Assembly: GCA_011774835.1 (NCBI GenBank)
Contig: JAACAK010000130.1
Coordinates: forward strand, 1-64,000
DNA length: 64,000 bases
Direction of reading: 5' to 3'
Source of the DNA: Candidatus Kutchimonas denitrificans
GTDB taxonomy: Bacteria; Gemmatimonadota; Gemmatimonadetes; Palauibacterales; KS3-K002
The stretch's first letter is position 1. Every line of letters begins with the position of its first letter. Both the position numbers and the translations under genes were made by a program. The notes under the pieces were generated by a model. It worked only from the letters and a program-made list of their open reading frames with translations, was not told the DNA's origin and searched no databases. Positions 31,831 through 42,521 of the stretch are shown here, in pieces.

Positions 31831-31916
31831 AGGATTCCTTGGCGCCCATGTGAACCCCGGATCGCAGATTGCTCTTTCATGGTAACCCTGTAGGCGACTC
31901 CAAGGTCAAGGCCGAC
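31831..31916 (-). pseudogene. Relic of a merR gene start with its operator
   Basis: This 86-base block is about 80% identical by eye to 39519-39605, the promoter and first codons of the island merR gene. It includes MGAKES-encoding sequence in place of MGTQES. Homology stops abruptly after the sixth codon, where truncated S41 sequence begins. It reads as the remains of a second MerR-controlled operon removed by deletion. Confidence 0.8.
31879..31909 (-). promoter_or_regulatory. MerR-type operator in the relic
   Basis: On the minus strand: TTGACC (-35), 19-base spacer TTGGAGTCGCCTACAGGGT, TACCAT (-10). The dyad is weaker than in the island copy but the spacing is identical. It may still bind the island MerR and drive transcription into the broken S41 gene. 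Confidence 0.75.
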
Positions 31917-32119
31917 CGAGGGACCGCCCATCCTCGCGGTCGGGGCAAACGCCCCGGATCGCGGAGAGCCCCTCTTCGCAGGGGGCCGGGGGCCCGGAAC
32001 AGAGTGCAGAACGATGGAGCCACGACGGCGGAGCTACACCGCAGCATCGGTTGTCAGGAAAGATATCGAATCGGGAACAACGTCAGCGGGAGGAAGAAAG
32101 GGAAGAAAGTGAGGAAGGA

Positions 32120-32149
32120 ATGACAGACACTCCACACCCCCTACCCTAG
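32120..32149 (+). other. Nine-codon mini-ORF behind a long purine run
   Basis: About 30 nearly pure purines (GGAGGAAGAAAGGGAAGAAA... onward) end in AGGAAGGAATG, an ideal ribosome site. This opens a frame of only nine codons (MTDTPHPLP, stop TAG). It could be the start of a gene lost by the same deletion events, or chance. Confidence 0.3.
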
Positions 32150-32228
32150 CAGCCAGGATAACCCCGCGTGATCATGACGACACGCACCGCGGCCCGGATC
32201 GTCACGGCCGCCGGGAGGATTCCTCCGC

Positions 32229-32618
32229 TCAAGTTGCCGCACGCACCGCACCCTCGACGGTAGCCTCGCTCATCCACTTCCACAGGCCGATTCGATTCCC
32301 ATCGGGATCCGTGACGATCCTGTAAGACGCGTATCCCGGCACTTCCACGATTCCGCCCTCGCTCCCGCCCCCCAGCCCACACGCCCGGGTCAGGTAGGGC
32401 TCGAACTCCGCGACCTGGACGTAGAGTGTAAACGAGTTTCCCGCGGAGACCTCCGTATCCTTCAGGAACCCTCCTCCGATCCCCGCCGGAGGGTCGAATC
32501 CGAGGTACGACTGCGACACACGATATATCTCCCAACCGAACAGCTCCCGGTAGAAGCGCTCGGTACGGTCGAAATCCGTGGAACGTAACGTCACGGTCAC
32601 CACGCCATGGTCCTTCAT
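32229..32618 (-). CDS. VOC/glyoxalase-family protein
   Basis: The 129-residue protein has the single-unit VOC fold: GVVTVTLRSTDFDRTERFYRELFGWEIY at the N-terminus and the closing YRIVTDPDGNRIGLWKW at the C-terminus. Members include glyoxalase I, dioxygenases and antibiotic-binding proteins; the substrate is unknown. The ATG at 32618 matches the conserved family start. A second overlapping frame (32146-32535) is a shadow. Confidence 0.82.
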   Translation of the reverse strand: MKDHGVVTVTLRSTDFDRTERFYRELFGWEIYRVSQSYLGFDPPAGIGGGFLKDTEVSAGNSFTLYVQVAEFEPYLTRACGLGGGSEGGIVEVPGYASYRIVTDPDGNRIGLWKWMSEATVEGAVRAAT

Positions 32619-32793
32619 CGGTCGCCCCCGATTCAGTCGGTCCGCGGTTCGTCTTTTGGCCGCGCTCGCTGCGGGCGTACCATCATGACGCCGGTCCGGG
32701 CCATGGCGGCGGGACCGCAACGAACAGGAGGATGAGGCACATCGAGGGAGCCTCCGTCGCCGCTTCGCGCTCGTCTCCGGGCGGACGCAGCCT

Positions 32794-33978
32794 CTATCTG
32801 CTTGGAACCGGTGTCGCTCCCTCGCAGAGACCGGTCAATTCGATGTCGACCTCCCAATCCGCCCACGCGCAAACAATGTCAGCGACGATCGCGCCCCCCG
32901 AGCGGCTGTTCGCCAATATGACAATTCCGACTCCCTTTTCCGGGACCGCCAGGAACGTGGCCCGCCACCCCGGGTTGGCGCCGTCGTGGCCGATCATCGT
33001 CAGCGTTCCCGAGACGGGAAGCATCTTGTACCCGATGCCGTAGTTGCCGTGGGCCTCCGCGGCGGGGGAGACCATCAGTCGTACGGTCGAGGGGCTGAGG
33101 ACGCTCCTTCCGGGCAATGAGCCATCGGGCCCTGACATGGTGGCGGCGACGAACCTGGCCAGGTCGCCCGCCGTCGTGTAGAGGCCGCCCGAGGCCGCGA
33201 AGCTCTCGTTCCGGTAGGTGGCGTAATACGGCAGCGGCTGGCCGGTGGAGTCATAGGGTACGGCGAGCCGCCTCGGGTCGAACGCGTACGTGCTGGATCC
33301 CATCTCCAGGGGCTCGAGAACCGTGCGCTTCATATAGGTCGCGAAAGCCGTACCGGTGACTTCCTCGATGAGCAGTTGCAGGACCACGTAATTGCCGTTG
33401 TTGTACTGGAAAGTGGTCCCCGGCTCCCGGACGAGTCGCACGCGACCGAAGCTTCCGTAGGAGCGCGAGAGCGTCTCCTCCAAAGAAGGTGGATAGTCGA
33501 AGGACTCACTCGCAGGGAGTATCGAAAGCCCTGATGTATGGGTGAGAAGCCGGCGAACGGTCAGCTGGTTGGCGTCGAAATCCCTTGAATCGGGAAGCTG
33601 CCAGCGGCTCAGATACCCCGCCACCGGTGAATCGAGGCCGGGGCCGATACTATCCTCGAGCATGGTCATCACGCCCCACGCCGCGACGGTTTTCGATACC
33701 GAGCCGACGTTGAACAGCGTGCCGTCTGTGACCGCTCTGGATGGCTGTCTCTCCGCGAGCCCGTAACTCCCAAGCCAGGTGACCGCGCCCCCATCGATCA
33801 CGGCCACCTGCACGCCGGGGACCCGATGTGCCGCCAACAACTGGGGTACAAGGGTCTCGAATCGAGCTGCCAGTTCCCCGGATTGGCCCGCCGTCCGGGC
33901 TGCAGATTCACCGTCACAGCCGATGGCGATAGACAGGGCCAACAGGCACAGCTGGTGTGGAAGAGACTGGCGTTTCAC
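32794..33978 (-). CDS. Serine hydrolase of the beta-lactamase class C / DD-peptidase family
   Basis: GTG at 33978 gives a 394-residue lipoprotein-like protein (LLALSIAIGC). Active-site motifs are in order: SVSK (nucleophile Ser and Lys), YNN (Tyr-x-Asn), and HDG near the C-terminus in the place of KTG. The family includes esterases, DD-peptidases and beta-lactamases; the HxG variant is commoner in esterase-like members. No linked ampR-type regulator. Function in resistance should not be assumed. Confidence 0.85.
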   Translation of the reverse strand: MKRQSLPHQLCLLALSIAIGCDGESAARTAGQSGELAARFETLVPQLLAAHRVPGVQVAVIDGGAVTWLGSYGLAERQPSRAVTDGTLFNVGSVSKTVAAWGVMTMLEDSIGPGLDSPVAGYLSRWQLPDSRDFDANQLTVRRLLTHTSGLSILPASESFDYPPSLEETLSRSYGSFGRVRLVREPGTTFQYNNGNYVVLQLLIEEVTGTAFATYMKRTVLEPLEMGSSTYAFDPRRLAVPYDSTGQPLPYYATYRNESFAASGGLYTTAGDLARFVAATMSGPDGSLPGRSVLSPSTVRLMVSPAAEAHGNYGIGYKMLPVSGTLTMIGHDGANPGWRATFLAVPEKGVGIVILANSRSGGAIVADIVCAWADWEVDIELTGLCEGATPVPSR

Positions 33979-34540
33979 AGCATTCGTTCCTTCGCGACCG
34001 GCGACCGTTCTTCGAAGCACGGGTGTCCCGAGACGGCTCCCGAAACAGATCGAGACGCCACGCGTGAACGAATCGCCGCGCGCGCTCGAGCCAGAAACCT
34101 CCGAATCCGCACCCCGCCCTGTCGGGGGCCAGTTCACAACGAGATAAACTATAGGTCCCACTGAGCGAGACCGCCAACGCATTTGGTATGAAGGAGCCCG
34201 CATCACGCCGTGGTCGGGACGCACGGTCTGCTTCTTGCCGTTCCTCTGCGGGCGAGCCGCAAAGTTCGGGATCCGCTCGGGGACGCCCGGGAATTCATGT
34301 GGGACACGCGCCGACCATCCCACGAAAGTGATTCCCGAGATGGCTCTCCGGAACATCAGGGAGAACAGGATGATCGGCGTGCCCAGCGGAAGGATCTGCT
34401 AATGGGTGGGTGGCAGTTAGCCGCAGAGGCTACTCGAGAGCTATCCGTGGCCGGATGAGACGGTGCGAGAGGCGCTCGAGCGTCGTACCCGAGAGCGGCG
34501 AAACCGGTTCGAATCGACAAGCATCCGCTGTCCTCGAGCG
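33979..34540. other. Gene-free region left of the genomic island
   Basis: About 560 bases between the serine hydrolase and the tRNA-Ile terminator. Short frames exist on both strands, but none has a family signature or supported start. Confidence 0.45.
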
Positions 34541-34584
34541 AAAAAGAAAAACCCCGCCTAGCGTCGTAACACCAAGCAGGGGTT
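34541..34584 (-). terminator. Rho-independent terminator, original 3' end of tRNA-Ile
   Basis: On the minus strand AACCCC(T)GC pairs with GCGGGGTT and is followed by TTTTTCTTTTT. It lies 14 bases from the tRNA-Ile 3' fragment at 34599 and reads in the same direction as that tRNA. This is where the tRNA's terminator would sit if the island were absent. Confidence 0.8.
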
Positions 34585-34598
34585 GCCCTTCCAAACAA

Positions 34599-34643
34599 TG
34601 GGCCTGGGTGGACTCGAACCACCGACCTCACGCTTATCAGGCG
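34599..34643 (-). repeat. attR-like 45-bp copy of the tRNA-Ile 3' end
   Basis: Identical to 40896-40940, i.e. the anticodon loop, 3' anticodon stem, variable region, T arm, 3' acceptor strand and discriminator of tRNA-Ile. Identity ends exactly at 34643/34644. Direct orientation with respect to the intact gene, as expected for an integrated element. Confidence 0.92.
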
Positions 34644-34651
34644 GAAAACTG

Positions 34652-34710
34652 GCGCTCGTCAGCGCTCGTGGGCGACAGTTTTCGCAGGTTTTTGATAATT
34701 CAGCGCTCGT
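34652..34710. repeat. Three GCGCTCGT direct repeats just inside the island end
   Basis: GCGCTCGT occurs at 34652-34659, 34662-34669 and 34703-34710, between the att copy and the ATPase gene. Possible integrase arm sites or simply decayed island sequence. Confidence 0.4.
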
Positions 34711-34725
34711 GAGCGGCAGCCAGCG

Positions 34726-37383
<2,658 letters not shown>

Positions 37384-37387
37384 GGCG

Positions 37388-37919
37388 CTACCGCTCTCCG
37401 CCCGGCCAGCGGATCATCGGCATGTTCACCACCACCCCGGGCCGCTCCATCGTCAGCTCGCCCGCTTCGATGGCAGCCTCCACCTCGCTGGCCGAGCGCA
37501 GGAGACGGGCCTCGCCCGGGTTCACCCAGGTGACGAGGGAGACACGCCGCAGGGGCCGGTAGCATGCCTGCTCTGGGGGACAGTCGAACACGTCGGGCTG
37601 GTAGCCCAGCGGGCCCTGCACCGCCGGCTGGAGCCCGTTGGTGAAGACGTAAACTTCGGCGAGCATAGCATCCTCTGCCCGCGCCAGCTCCGGCACCACG
37701 AACACCGGGGAACGCATCATCTCGGTGAGTATCCGGGCGATGGCCGAGTCCGAGGCTTCCGTGTGGACAAACAGAATCTCCTCACCGGAGGCGTACCCTC
37801 TCACCGGCGGAACCTCCGGCGCACCCTCCACACCCATCTCCAGGATCCGATTCCAGCCCTCACACCCCACCGCAACCAGGGAACCGGCCATCATCCCCGC
37901 GAGCACCGCGCGTTTCATG
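37388..37919 (-). CDS. Exported lipoprotein of metal operons, unknown function
   Basis: The ATG at 37919 gives 177 residues with a lipoprotein signal (MMAGSLVAVGC). The body has SGEEILFVHTEASDSAIARIL, FVVPELARAEDAMLAEVYVFTNG, QPDVFDCPPEQACYRPLRRVSLVTWVN and GVVVNMPMIRW. I have seen this pattern in unnamed proteins beside copper/mercury genes (possibly DUF7482; not certain). The two Cys in DCPPEQAC could bind metal. It ends 4 bases before the ATPase gene starts. Confidence 0.7.
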
Positions 37920-37973
37920 CGACCGCGCTTCCTGCCGTGATGATGAGTGCGGTGGCCGCCCAATCCACGTCGG

Positions 37974-38342
37974 TTACGGCAGTTCACGATCCACCACCTC
38001 GGCTTCGGCGACGGGAAAGCCCTGACCCTCCACCAGCGCGATAATCTCATCCAGGTCGAGGCGATCCGGATCGAAACGGGCGGTCACGATCTTGGTGTCC
38101 AGGTCGATCGAGATGTCCTGCAAGCCCGCTTCCTCCAGTCGTCCCCGTATGGATCTGGAACAGAGGGGACAGGACATGCTCGGGACGATCAGCTTCACCG
38201 TCCTCAGTGCCTCGGCCGACGTGCCGACCGTGTCTATCCCGGCGGCGGCCGCCTCGGCCGAGTCGCCATCTCTGCCATCGCAGGCCGCCAGCGCGACCAC
38301 GAGCAACACGCCTACGAACGTCCAGCGGTTCCAAACCTTCAT
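37974..38342 (-). CDS. MerP-like HMA-domain lipoprotein
   Basis: The 122-residue protein has a lipoprotein signal (VALAAC) and one HMA domain (about residues 47-115) with metal site MSCPLCS. MerP is a soluble periplasmic carrier; here the domain would be membrane-tethered, delivering metal to the neighbouring transporters. Fourth from the end in the island operon's order (MerR, CcdA-like, this, lipoprotein, ATPase). Confidence 0.82.
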   Translation of the reverse strand: MKVWNRWTFVGVLLVVALAACDGRDGDSAEAAAAGIDTVGTSAEALRTVKLIVPSMSCPLCSRSIRGRLEEAGLQDISIDLDTKIVTARFDPDRLDLDEIIALVEGQGFPVAEAEVVDRELP

Positions 38343-38352
38343 CGCGACCTCC

Positions 38353-39072
38353 TCACGCCCAGGACACCCACGCAGTCCAAAGCGCGCTCACCAGAAAGAA
38401 GACGGCGCCCAGCAGCAGCACCACGCCAGCCACGCGCTCCACCCTCGGCATCCAGCGTGAAAGCTTCTGCAGACGGCCCAGCACCCCGGCCCCCGTACCC
38501 ACCAACAGCAACGGGAGCCCGCGGGCGAGCCCGAACACGAACATCAACGCGGCCCCGAACCACCACGAGCCGGTGACGGCGGCCGCTCCAAGCATGGGGA
38601 GAACCATGGGCGTGCAGGCCGGACACGCCGTGAGACCGAAGGGGATGCCGAGGGCGTAGGCGCCCGGAACCGAGTGCGCCTTGCGCCAGCTCATGCGCAC
38701 AACCGGCCACCGGATCGTCACCAGCCGGAGCAGGGCCAGACCGAACACGGTGAGGATCGCCGCCGCCAGCAGGTTCCAGAGCACCAGGTAGTTCGCCACC
38801 GCCTCGATCACGATCCCCCCGACGAACCCGAAGAGGGCGCCCAGCACCGCATCGACGGTGGCGGTGCCGACGACGAACGCCGCGGACAGGCTCACGGCCC
38901 GCCGACCCGATCGCTCCTCGTCCCCGGCGACGAACCCGGCGATCACCGGATAAAGGGCATACGAGGACGGCGCGAGACCCATGGCGAAACCCGCCGCGAA
39001 GACGACGGCGAATGCCGTGATCGAAACGCTCTGCAGCACCTCCATGGCTTCGGGACCGAGCATCGCGTCCAC
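38353..39072 (-). CDS. CcdA/DsbD-like six-helix membrane protein lacking the first Cys
   Basis: The 239-residue protein has six membrane segments. The second conserved site of the CcdA/DsbD family is intact and doubled (LTACPACTPMVLPML). At the first site the expected PC is PS (GLAPSSYALYPVIAG). A CcdA protein needs one Cys in each half to pass electrons across the membrane, so this one is either not a reductant carrier or a metal transporter using CPAC. In metal operons, similar proteins are often annotated as cytochrome c biogenesis or mercury transport proteins. Confidence 0.8.
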   Translation of the reverse strand: MDAMLGPEAMEVLQSVSITAFAVVFAAGFAMGLAPSSYALYPVIAGFVAGDEERSGRRAVSLSAAFVVGTATVDAVLGALFGFVGGIVIEAVANYLVLWNLLAAAILTVFGLALLRLVTIRWPVVRMSWRKAHSVPGAYALGIPFGLTACPACTPMVLPMLGAAAVTGSWWFGAALMFVFGLARGLPLLLVGTGAGVLGRLQKLSRWMPRVERVAGVVLLLGAVFFLVSALWTAWVSWA

Positions 39073-39081
39073 GCCAGAGCC

Positions 39082-39537
39082 TCACCTGGCGGCCGAAGGG
39101 GTCTTTCGCGCCGCCGCCGATCCAGCCGCCTCCTCGATGATCCGGCAGCGGCAGCCGGCCCCGGCGGTGCCTTCTTCGTCTCCGGTCCTGGACAGCGCAT
39201 CCGCGAGCCGCCTCTCCAGCTGCCTGAGCTCGCCGATCCGTCTCCGGGTCTCGAGCAGCCGTTCCTCCAGCGCGCGCCGCACGTGCTGGCACGGCTCACG
39301 CTCCTCATCGACGATCGCCAGAACGTCAGCGATCTGGCCCAGCGTCAATCCGAGCGCTTTGGCCTGGTCCACGAACCGAAGCCGGTCCACAGCCTCCACG
39401 CCGTAGATCCGGTAGCCCGCCTCGCTCCGCCGGGGCTCGGGAAGCACGCCCGCTGCCTCGTAGTAGCGGATCGTGTCACGGCTCGCCCCGCTCTGCTCGA
39501 CGAGCTCTCCGATGAAAAAGGATTCCTGGGTGCCCAT
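39082..39537 (-). CDS. MerR-family heavy-metal regulator of the island operon
   Basis: The 151-residue protein has the MerR DNA-binding start (FIGELVEQSGASRDTIRYYEAAGVL) and a coiled-coil dimer helix. Metal candidates are Cys83 (EPCQH) and a C-terminal CRC (Cys129/Cys131). The spacing does not match Hg-type MerR (35 and 9), so the inducer is probably another metal. GGAGGTCGC before the ATG is its ribosome site. It is the first gene of the operon and lies right behind a strong MerR operator, so it is autoregulated. Confidence 0.88.
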   Translation of the reverse strand: MGTQESFFIGELVEQSGASRDTIRYYEAAGVLPEPRRSEAGYRIYGVEAVDRLRFVDQAKALGLTLGQIADVLAIVDEEREPCQHVRRALEERLLETRRRIGELRQLERRLADALSRTGDEEGTAGAGCRCRIIEEAAGSAAARKTPSAAR

Positions 39538-39567
39538 GCGACCTCCGGGTTCGGGGATTACTCCTTC

Positions 39568-39598
39568 ATGGTAACCCTGGAGTCCACTCTAGGGTCAA
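39568..39598 (-). promoter_or_regulatory. MerR-type operator-promoter of the island operon
   Basis: On the minus strand: TTGACC (39598-39593), 19-base spacer CTAGAGTGGACTCCAGGGT, TACCAT as -10 (39573-39568). The dyad ACCCTAGAGT / ACTCCAGGGT matches at 9 of 10 positions. It drives merR and the four genes behind it. Confidence 0.9.
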
Positions 39599-39605
39599 GG
39601 CCGAC

Positions 39606-40079
39606 AGGGAGATGCCCCGCTCCGGTGGATGGGCCGACGGAGGCGGCGACTTCCCTCTTCGCCGTCCGCTTTACGAGGTACCTGTCAATTACGCTTCTTG
39701 CTATCGACTAGGCTCGCGCTATATGATGGATCCAACGGGAGGAGGTTGCGGTAGGGCAGTGGATCCCTCACTCCCGAGGCCCCAACCGTGCCACACTGCA
39801 GTAATCCAGCTTCCCCAGGTCGCGCCTGCACTTTCCTGCAGCCCCCAGCCTCTACGCCGCGAGCCAACCGCCCTCAAGCGCTTCCTTGGGAATTGTCCCG
39901 GCCAGGAGGCAGATCCGCTTGCATTATCTCCAAGACGAGGCAGTTCCTGAAGCGGGAACGGGGACCACCGACTATGAAGGCGATAGTCCGGACCATGACC
40001 ATCTACGCGGAGCGCACCAATGACAATTGAGAAATTGGAGATCGAGGGGATCGATCGGTCTTGAAGTTGGAGGTGAGCC
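39606..40079. other. Divergent spacer inside the island
   Basis: About 470 bases between the MerR operator and the plus-strand cytochrome gene. Slightly lower GC than its surroundings in 39690-39730. It holds a possible promoter (39698-39727). No gene is supported. Confidence 0.45.
39698..39727 (+). promoter_or_regulatory. Possible promoter of the cytochrome c lipoprotein
   Basis: TTGCTA (39698-39703) with TATATG at 16 bases or TATGAT at 18 bases. The leader to the ATG at 40080 would be about 350 bases, which is long. Confidence 0.35.
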
Positions 40080-40685
40080 ATGCAATTCTTTCGCACGTCG
40101 CTACTTCTCGCCGCCCTGGCCTTCGGGGCTGCAGCGTGTGAGACGCCGCCTCAGCCCGCCGAGGACTCGCCCGAGTTCACACCGGGGGCGGGCGAAGTGG
40201 CCGCGGGCATCGGACACGGCGTCAGCGAGAACAGCAGGATCCAGATCGGTTACGCACTGGCACCCGTGCCCCTGGACCTGAAGGGCAAGAACCCGGCGCT
40301 CGTCGGGCTGGGGAGCTATCTGGTCCACACTCACGCCTGTTCCGACTGCCATACGAATCCGCCCTTCGCTGCAGGAGGAAACCCATTTTTGGGAGAGCCC
40401 GAGCAAACTAACACGGAGAACTACCTGGCCGGAGGGACCCCGTTCGGGCCGTTTACTTCGCGCAACATCACTCCGGAACCCAGCACTGGACTGCCTGCGG
40501 GGTTCACTCTGGAGGAATTCATACACGTCATGCGGACAGGGGAGGACCTGCATAACCAGCACCCGCAGATCTCGCCGTTGTTGCAGGTGATGCCCTGGCC
40601 GTTCTTCAAGGACCTCACCGACCGAGAACTGCACGCTATTTACGAGTATCTGCGGGCGATACCGAGCGCAGAGCCCGCGGGATGA
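40080..40685 (+). CDS. c-type cytochrome lipoprotein
   Basis: The 201-residue protein has a lipoprotein signal (FGAAAC). It carries one haem c site, CSDCH (about residues 91-95), in a sequence resembling the mono/dihaem cytochromes of alcohol-dehydrogenase or fructose-dehydrogenase subunits (GLGSYLVHTHACSDCHTNP; YLAGGTPFGPFTSRNITPEPSTGLPAGFTLEEFIHVMRTG). The sixth ligand is probably a Met in VMPWP. It is an electron carrier on the outer face of a membrane. It is the only plus-strand gene on the island. Confidence 0.85.
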   Translation: MQFFRTSLLLAALAFGAAACETPPQPAEDSPEFTPGAGEVAAGIGHGVSENSRIQIGYALAPVPLDLKGKNPALVGLGSYLVHTHACSDCHTNPPFAAGGNPFLGEPEQTNTENYLAGGTPFGPFTSRNITPEPSTGLPAGFTLEEFIHVMRTGEDLHNQHPQISPLLQVMPWPFFKDLTDRELHAIYEYLRAIPSAEPAG

Positions 40686-40722
40686 GCCGTGCGGGAAGAG
40701 AAGTCACTGTGCCACCAAAACC

Positions 40723-40752
40723 GGGGCGCGAGTTTCCGCGAGCTCGCGCCCC
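40723..40752 (+). terminator. Strong GC hairpin after the cytochrome gene
   Basis: GGGGCGCGAG (40723-40732) pairs perfectly with CTCGCGCCCC (40743-40752), 38 bases past the stop. No U-run. Confidence 0.55.
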
Positions 40753-40895
40753 GACCTGGGCAGCGGAGGACCTAAGACGTACTGCAATTGCAGGTGGGGT
40801 CCCTCCTCACGCACGTGCCGCACGGCTATAAGAAGGATCCGGCAGACGGCTGCAAACTCCCCACTCCCCAACCTCTCACTCCACACCGCCGTCAG

Positions 40896-40969
<74 letters not shown>

Positions 40970-41057
40970 CGCTCTCTTCACGCTAACCGGCCGCCTCGGG
41001 CCGGTCAATACGTGGGACCCGCAATATATAAAGAGGGTCGGTCGTTTCCAGAGCGGC

Positions 41058-42521
41058 TCACCAGCCCAGCCGCTGGATGAGCTGGGCGGTCTCTTCCGGC
41101 GACAGAGTACGCAGTGGTCGGCCCGGGTGGTCGGCCAGGGCCCAGGCCGCCGCCGCCGCGGCCGCGGCGGTCGCCCGGACCGCGTCGAGATCGATCTTGT
41201 CGAAGGTGTCGCCGGCGTTGTGGTACCAGCGGGGCGCGTCGGGGGGCAGCGAGGTCTGGACGTAGATGGTGGGGACGCCGGCCAGCAGGAACGGCTGGTG
41301 GTCGCTGCCGGGGCCGCCGCCGTGATTCACCTCGGCATGCAGCGCCAGATCGCGGAGCGGCGTGTCGCGGGCCAGCCGGGCGAACAGCGTGTCGGCCTCC
41401 GGGTGGCCGGTGGCGCCGTACCCCTCCGGGTCGCCCACCATGTCGAGGTTCATCATCGCCACCACGTCGCCCATGGCCCCGGCGTGAGTCTTCACGTATT
41501 CTCGGGAGCCCCGCAGCCCCAGCTCCTCGGCGGCGAACAGCACGACCCGGACGGTGCGTCGCGGTCGGAGCCCGGAGCCGGCCAGCGCCCCGGCCGCCGC
41601 CATCACCGACAGGACGCCGGTCCCGTTGTCGATGGCGCCGTCCCCCAGGTCCCAGGCGTCCAGGTGCGCTCCCAGCAGGAAGACCTGGTCCGCCACCGAC
41701 GGGTCGCTCCCCTCCCACTCGCCCACCACGTTGAGCACGGTGCCGGGCCGGGTCTCGGCCTCGACGCGCAACGTCATGACCACCGGGCCGGCGGCGGTCA
41801 GTCGTCTCAGCCACAGCCCGTCCTCCCGGGAGACCGAGAGCGCGGGCAGCGGCGCCGGCACGTCGGGCCAGGGCGCGACCCGCGCCTGGGGCAGGCGTCC
41901 CGGCTCGAGGGTGATGCGGAGCAGCGCCGCGGCCCCGGCGCGTACCGCCCGCGCCAGCACGTCGGGGTTGATCACGTCGGTGAGCCACGCGGCGCCTTTG
42001 ACCCGGTCGCCCAGCGCCGCCACGCGCGCCGAGTCGCCGCGGCCCACATCGACCACGAGGACCGAGTCGGCCACGATGGCCGGCGCGTAGCCGAGTGCCG
42101 CGGCGGCGATGGGCCGGTGCCGAGCCGTGGCCGGCGTCACCACCTGAAGATGCGTCGTACCCCGACGCCAGACCGGAATCCGGACGACCTCGTAGTAGAC
42201 GGTGTCCAGTCCCAAGCCGCGCATCCAGCCCGCTGCCCAGGCCTCGGCCCGGGTGCCGGCCGGAGTGCCCGACAGCCGACCGCCGATGGTGTCGAGGAGC
42301 CCGGACGCCATGGCCGGCAACTCCGGCGACTCGAGGGCCCGGGCCACCACGACGGCGGTCGCGCTATCGGCGGGTACCGGCCGCTGAGGGGCGAAGCCGG
42401 TGAGGGCGGGGAGAAAGAGCGCCGCGACGAGGATGCGGCGGCTCCAGAAAAGACAAGAGGGCCGGTGCGGCCCTCTGTACAGCCGGTTTAGGGTCGTGGC
42501 CGGTGCATCATTCCCAATCAT
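41058..42521 (-). CDS. Secreted M28-family zinc aminopeptidase
   Basis: The 487-residue protein has a signal segment (residues 27-45). A PA-like insert lies at about 130-250, and an M28 catalytic domain at about 255-487. Zinc and catalytic motifs: LGAHLDAWDLGDGAIDNG, EELGLRGS, MMNLDMVGD, and GSDHQPFLLAGVPT. It removes N-terminal residues from peptides outside the cytoplasm. The long N-terminal extension (28 residues before the hydrophobic core) overlaps the previous gene by 14 bases and contains a terminator-like hairpin, so the true start may be non-standard and further in. Confidence 0.87.
   Translation of the reverse strand: MIGNDAPATTLNRLYRGPHRPSCLFWSRRILVAALFLPALTGFAPQRPVPADSATAVVVARALESPELPAMASGLLDTIGGRLSGTPAGTRAEAWAAGWMRGLGLDTVYYEVVRIPVWRRGTTHLQVVTPATARHRPIAAAALGYAPAIVADSVLVVDVGRGDSARVAALGDRVKGAAWLTDVINPDVLARAVRAGAAALLRITLEPGRLPQARVAPWPDVPAPLPALSVSREDGLWLRRLTAAGPVVMTLRVEAETRPGTVLNVVGEWEGSDPSVADQVFLLGAHLDAWDLGDGAIDNGTGVLSVMAAAGALAGSGLRPRRTVRVVLFAAEELGLRGSREYVKTHAGAMGDVVAMMNLDMVGDPEGYGATGHPEADTLFARLARDTPLRDLALHAEVNHGGGPGSDHQPFLLAGVPTIYVQTSLPPDAPRWYHNAGDTFDKIDLDAVRATAAAAAAAAWALADHPGRPLRTLSPEETAQLIQRLGW
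42456..42476 (-). terminator. Terminator-like hairpin of the acidic-protein gene, inside the M28 5' end
   Basis: On the minus strand AGAGGGCC / GGCCCTCT with a five-base loop, followed by TGTCTTTTCT. It fits a terminator or attenuator for the upstream acidic protein and lies within the annotated start of the peptidase gene. Confidence 0.55.
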
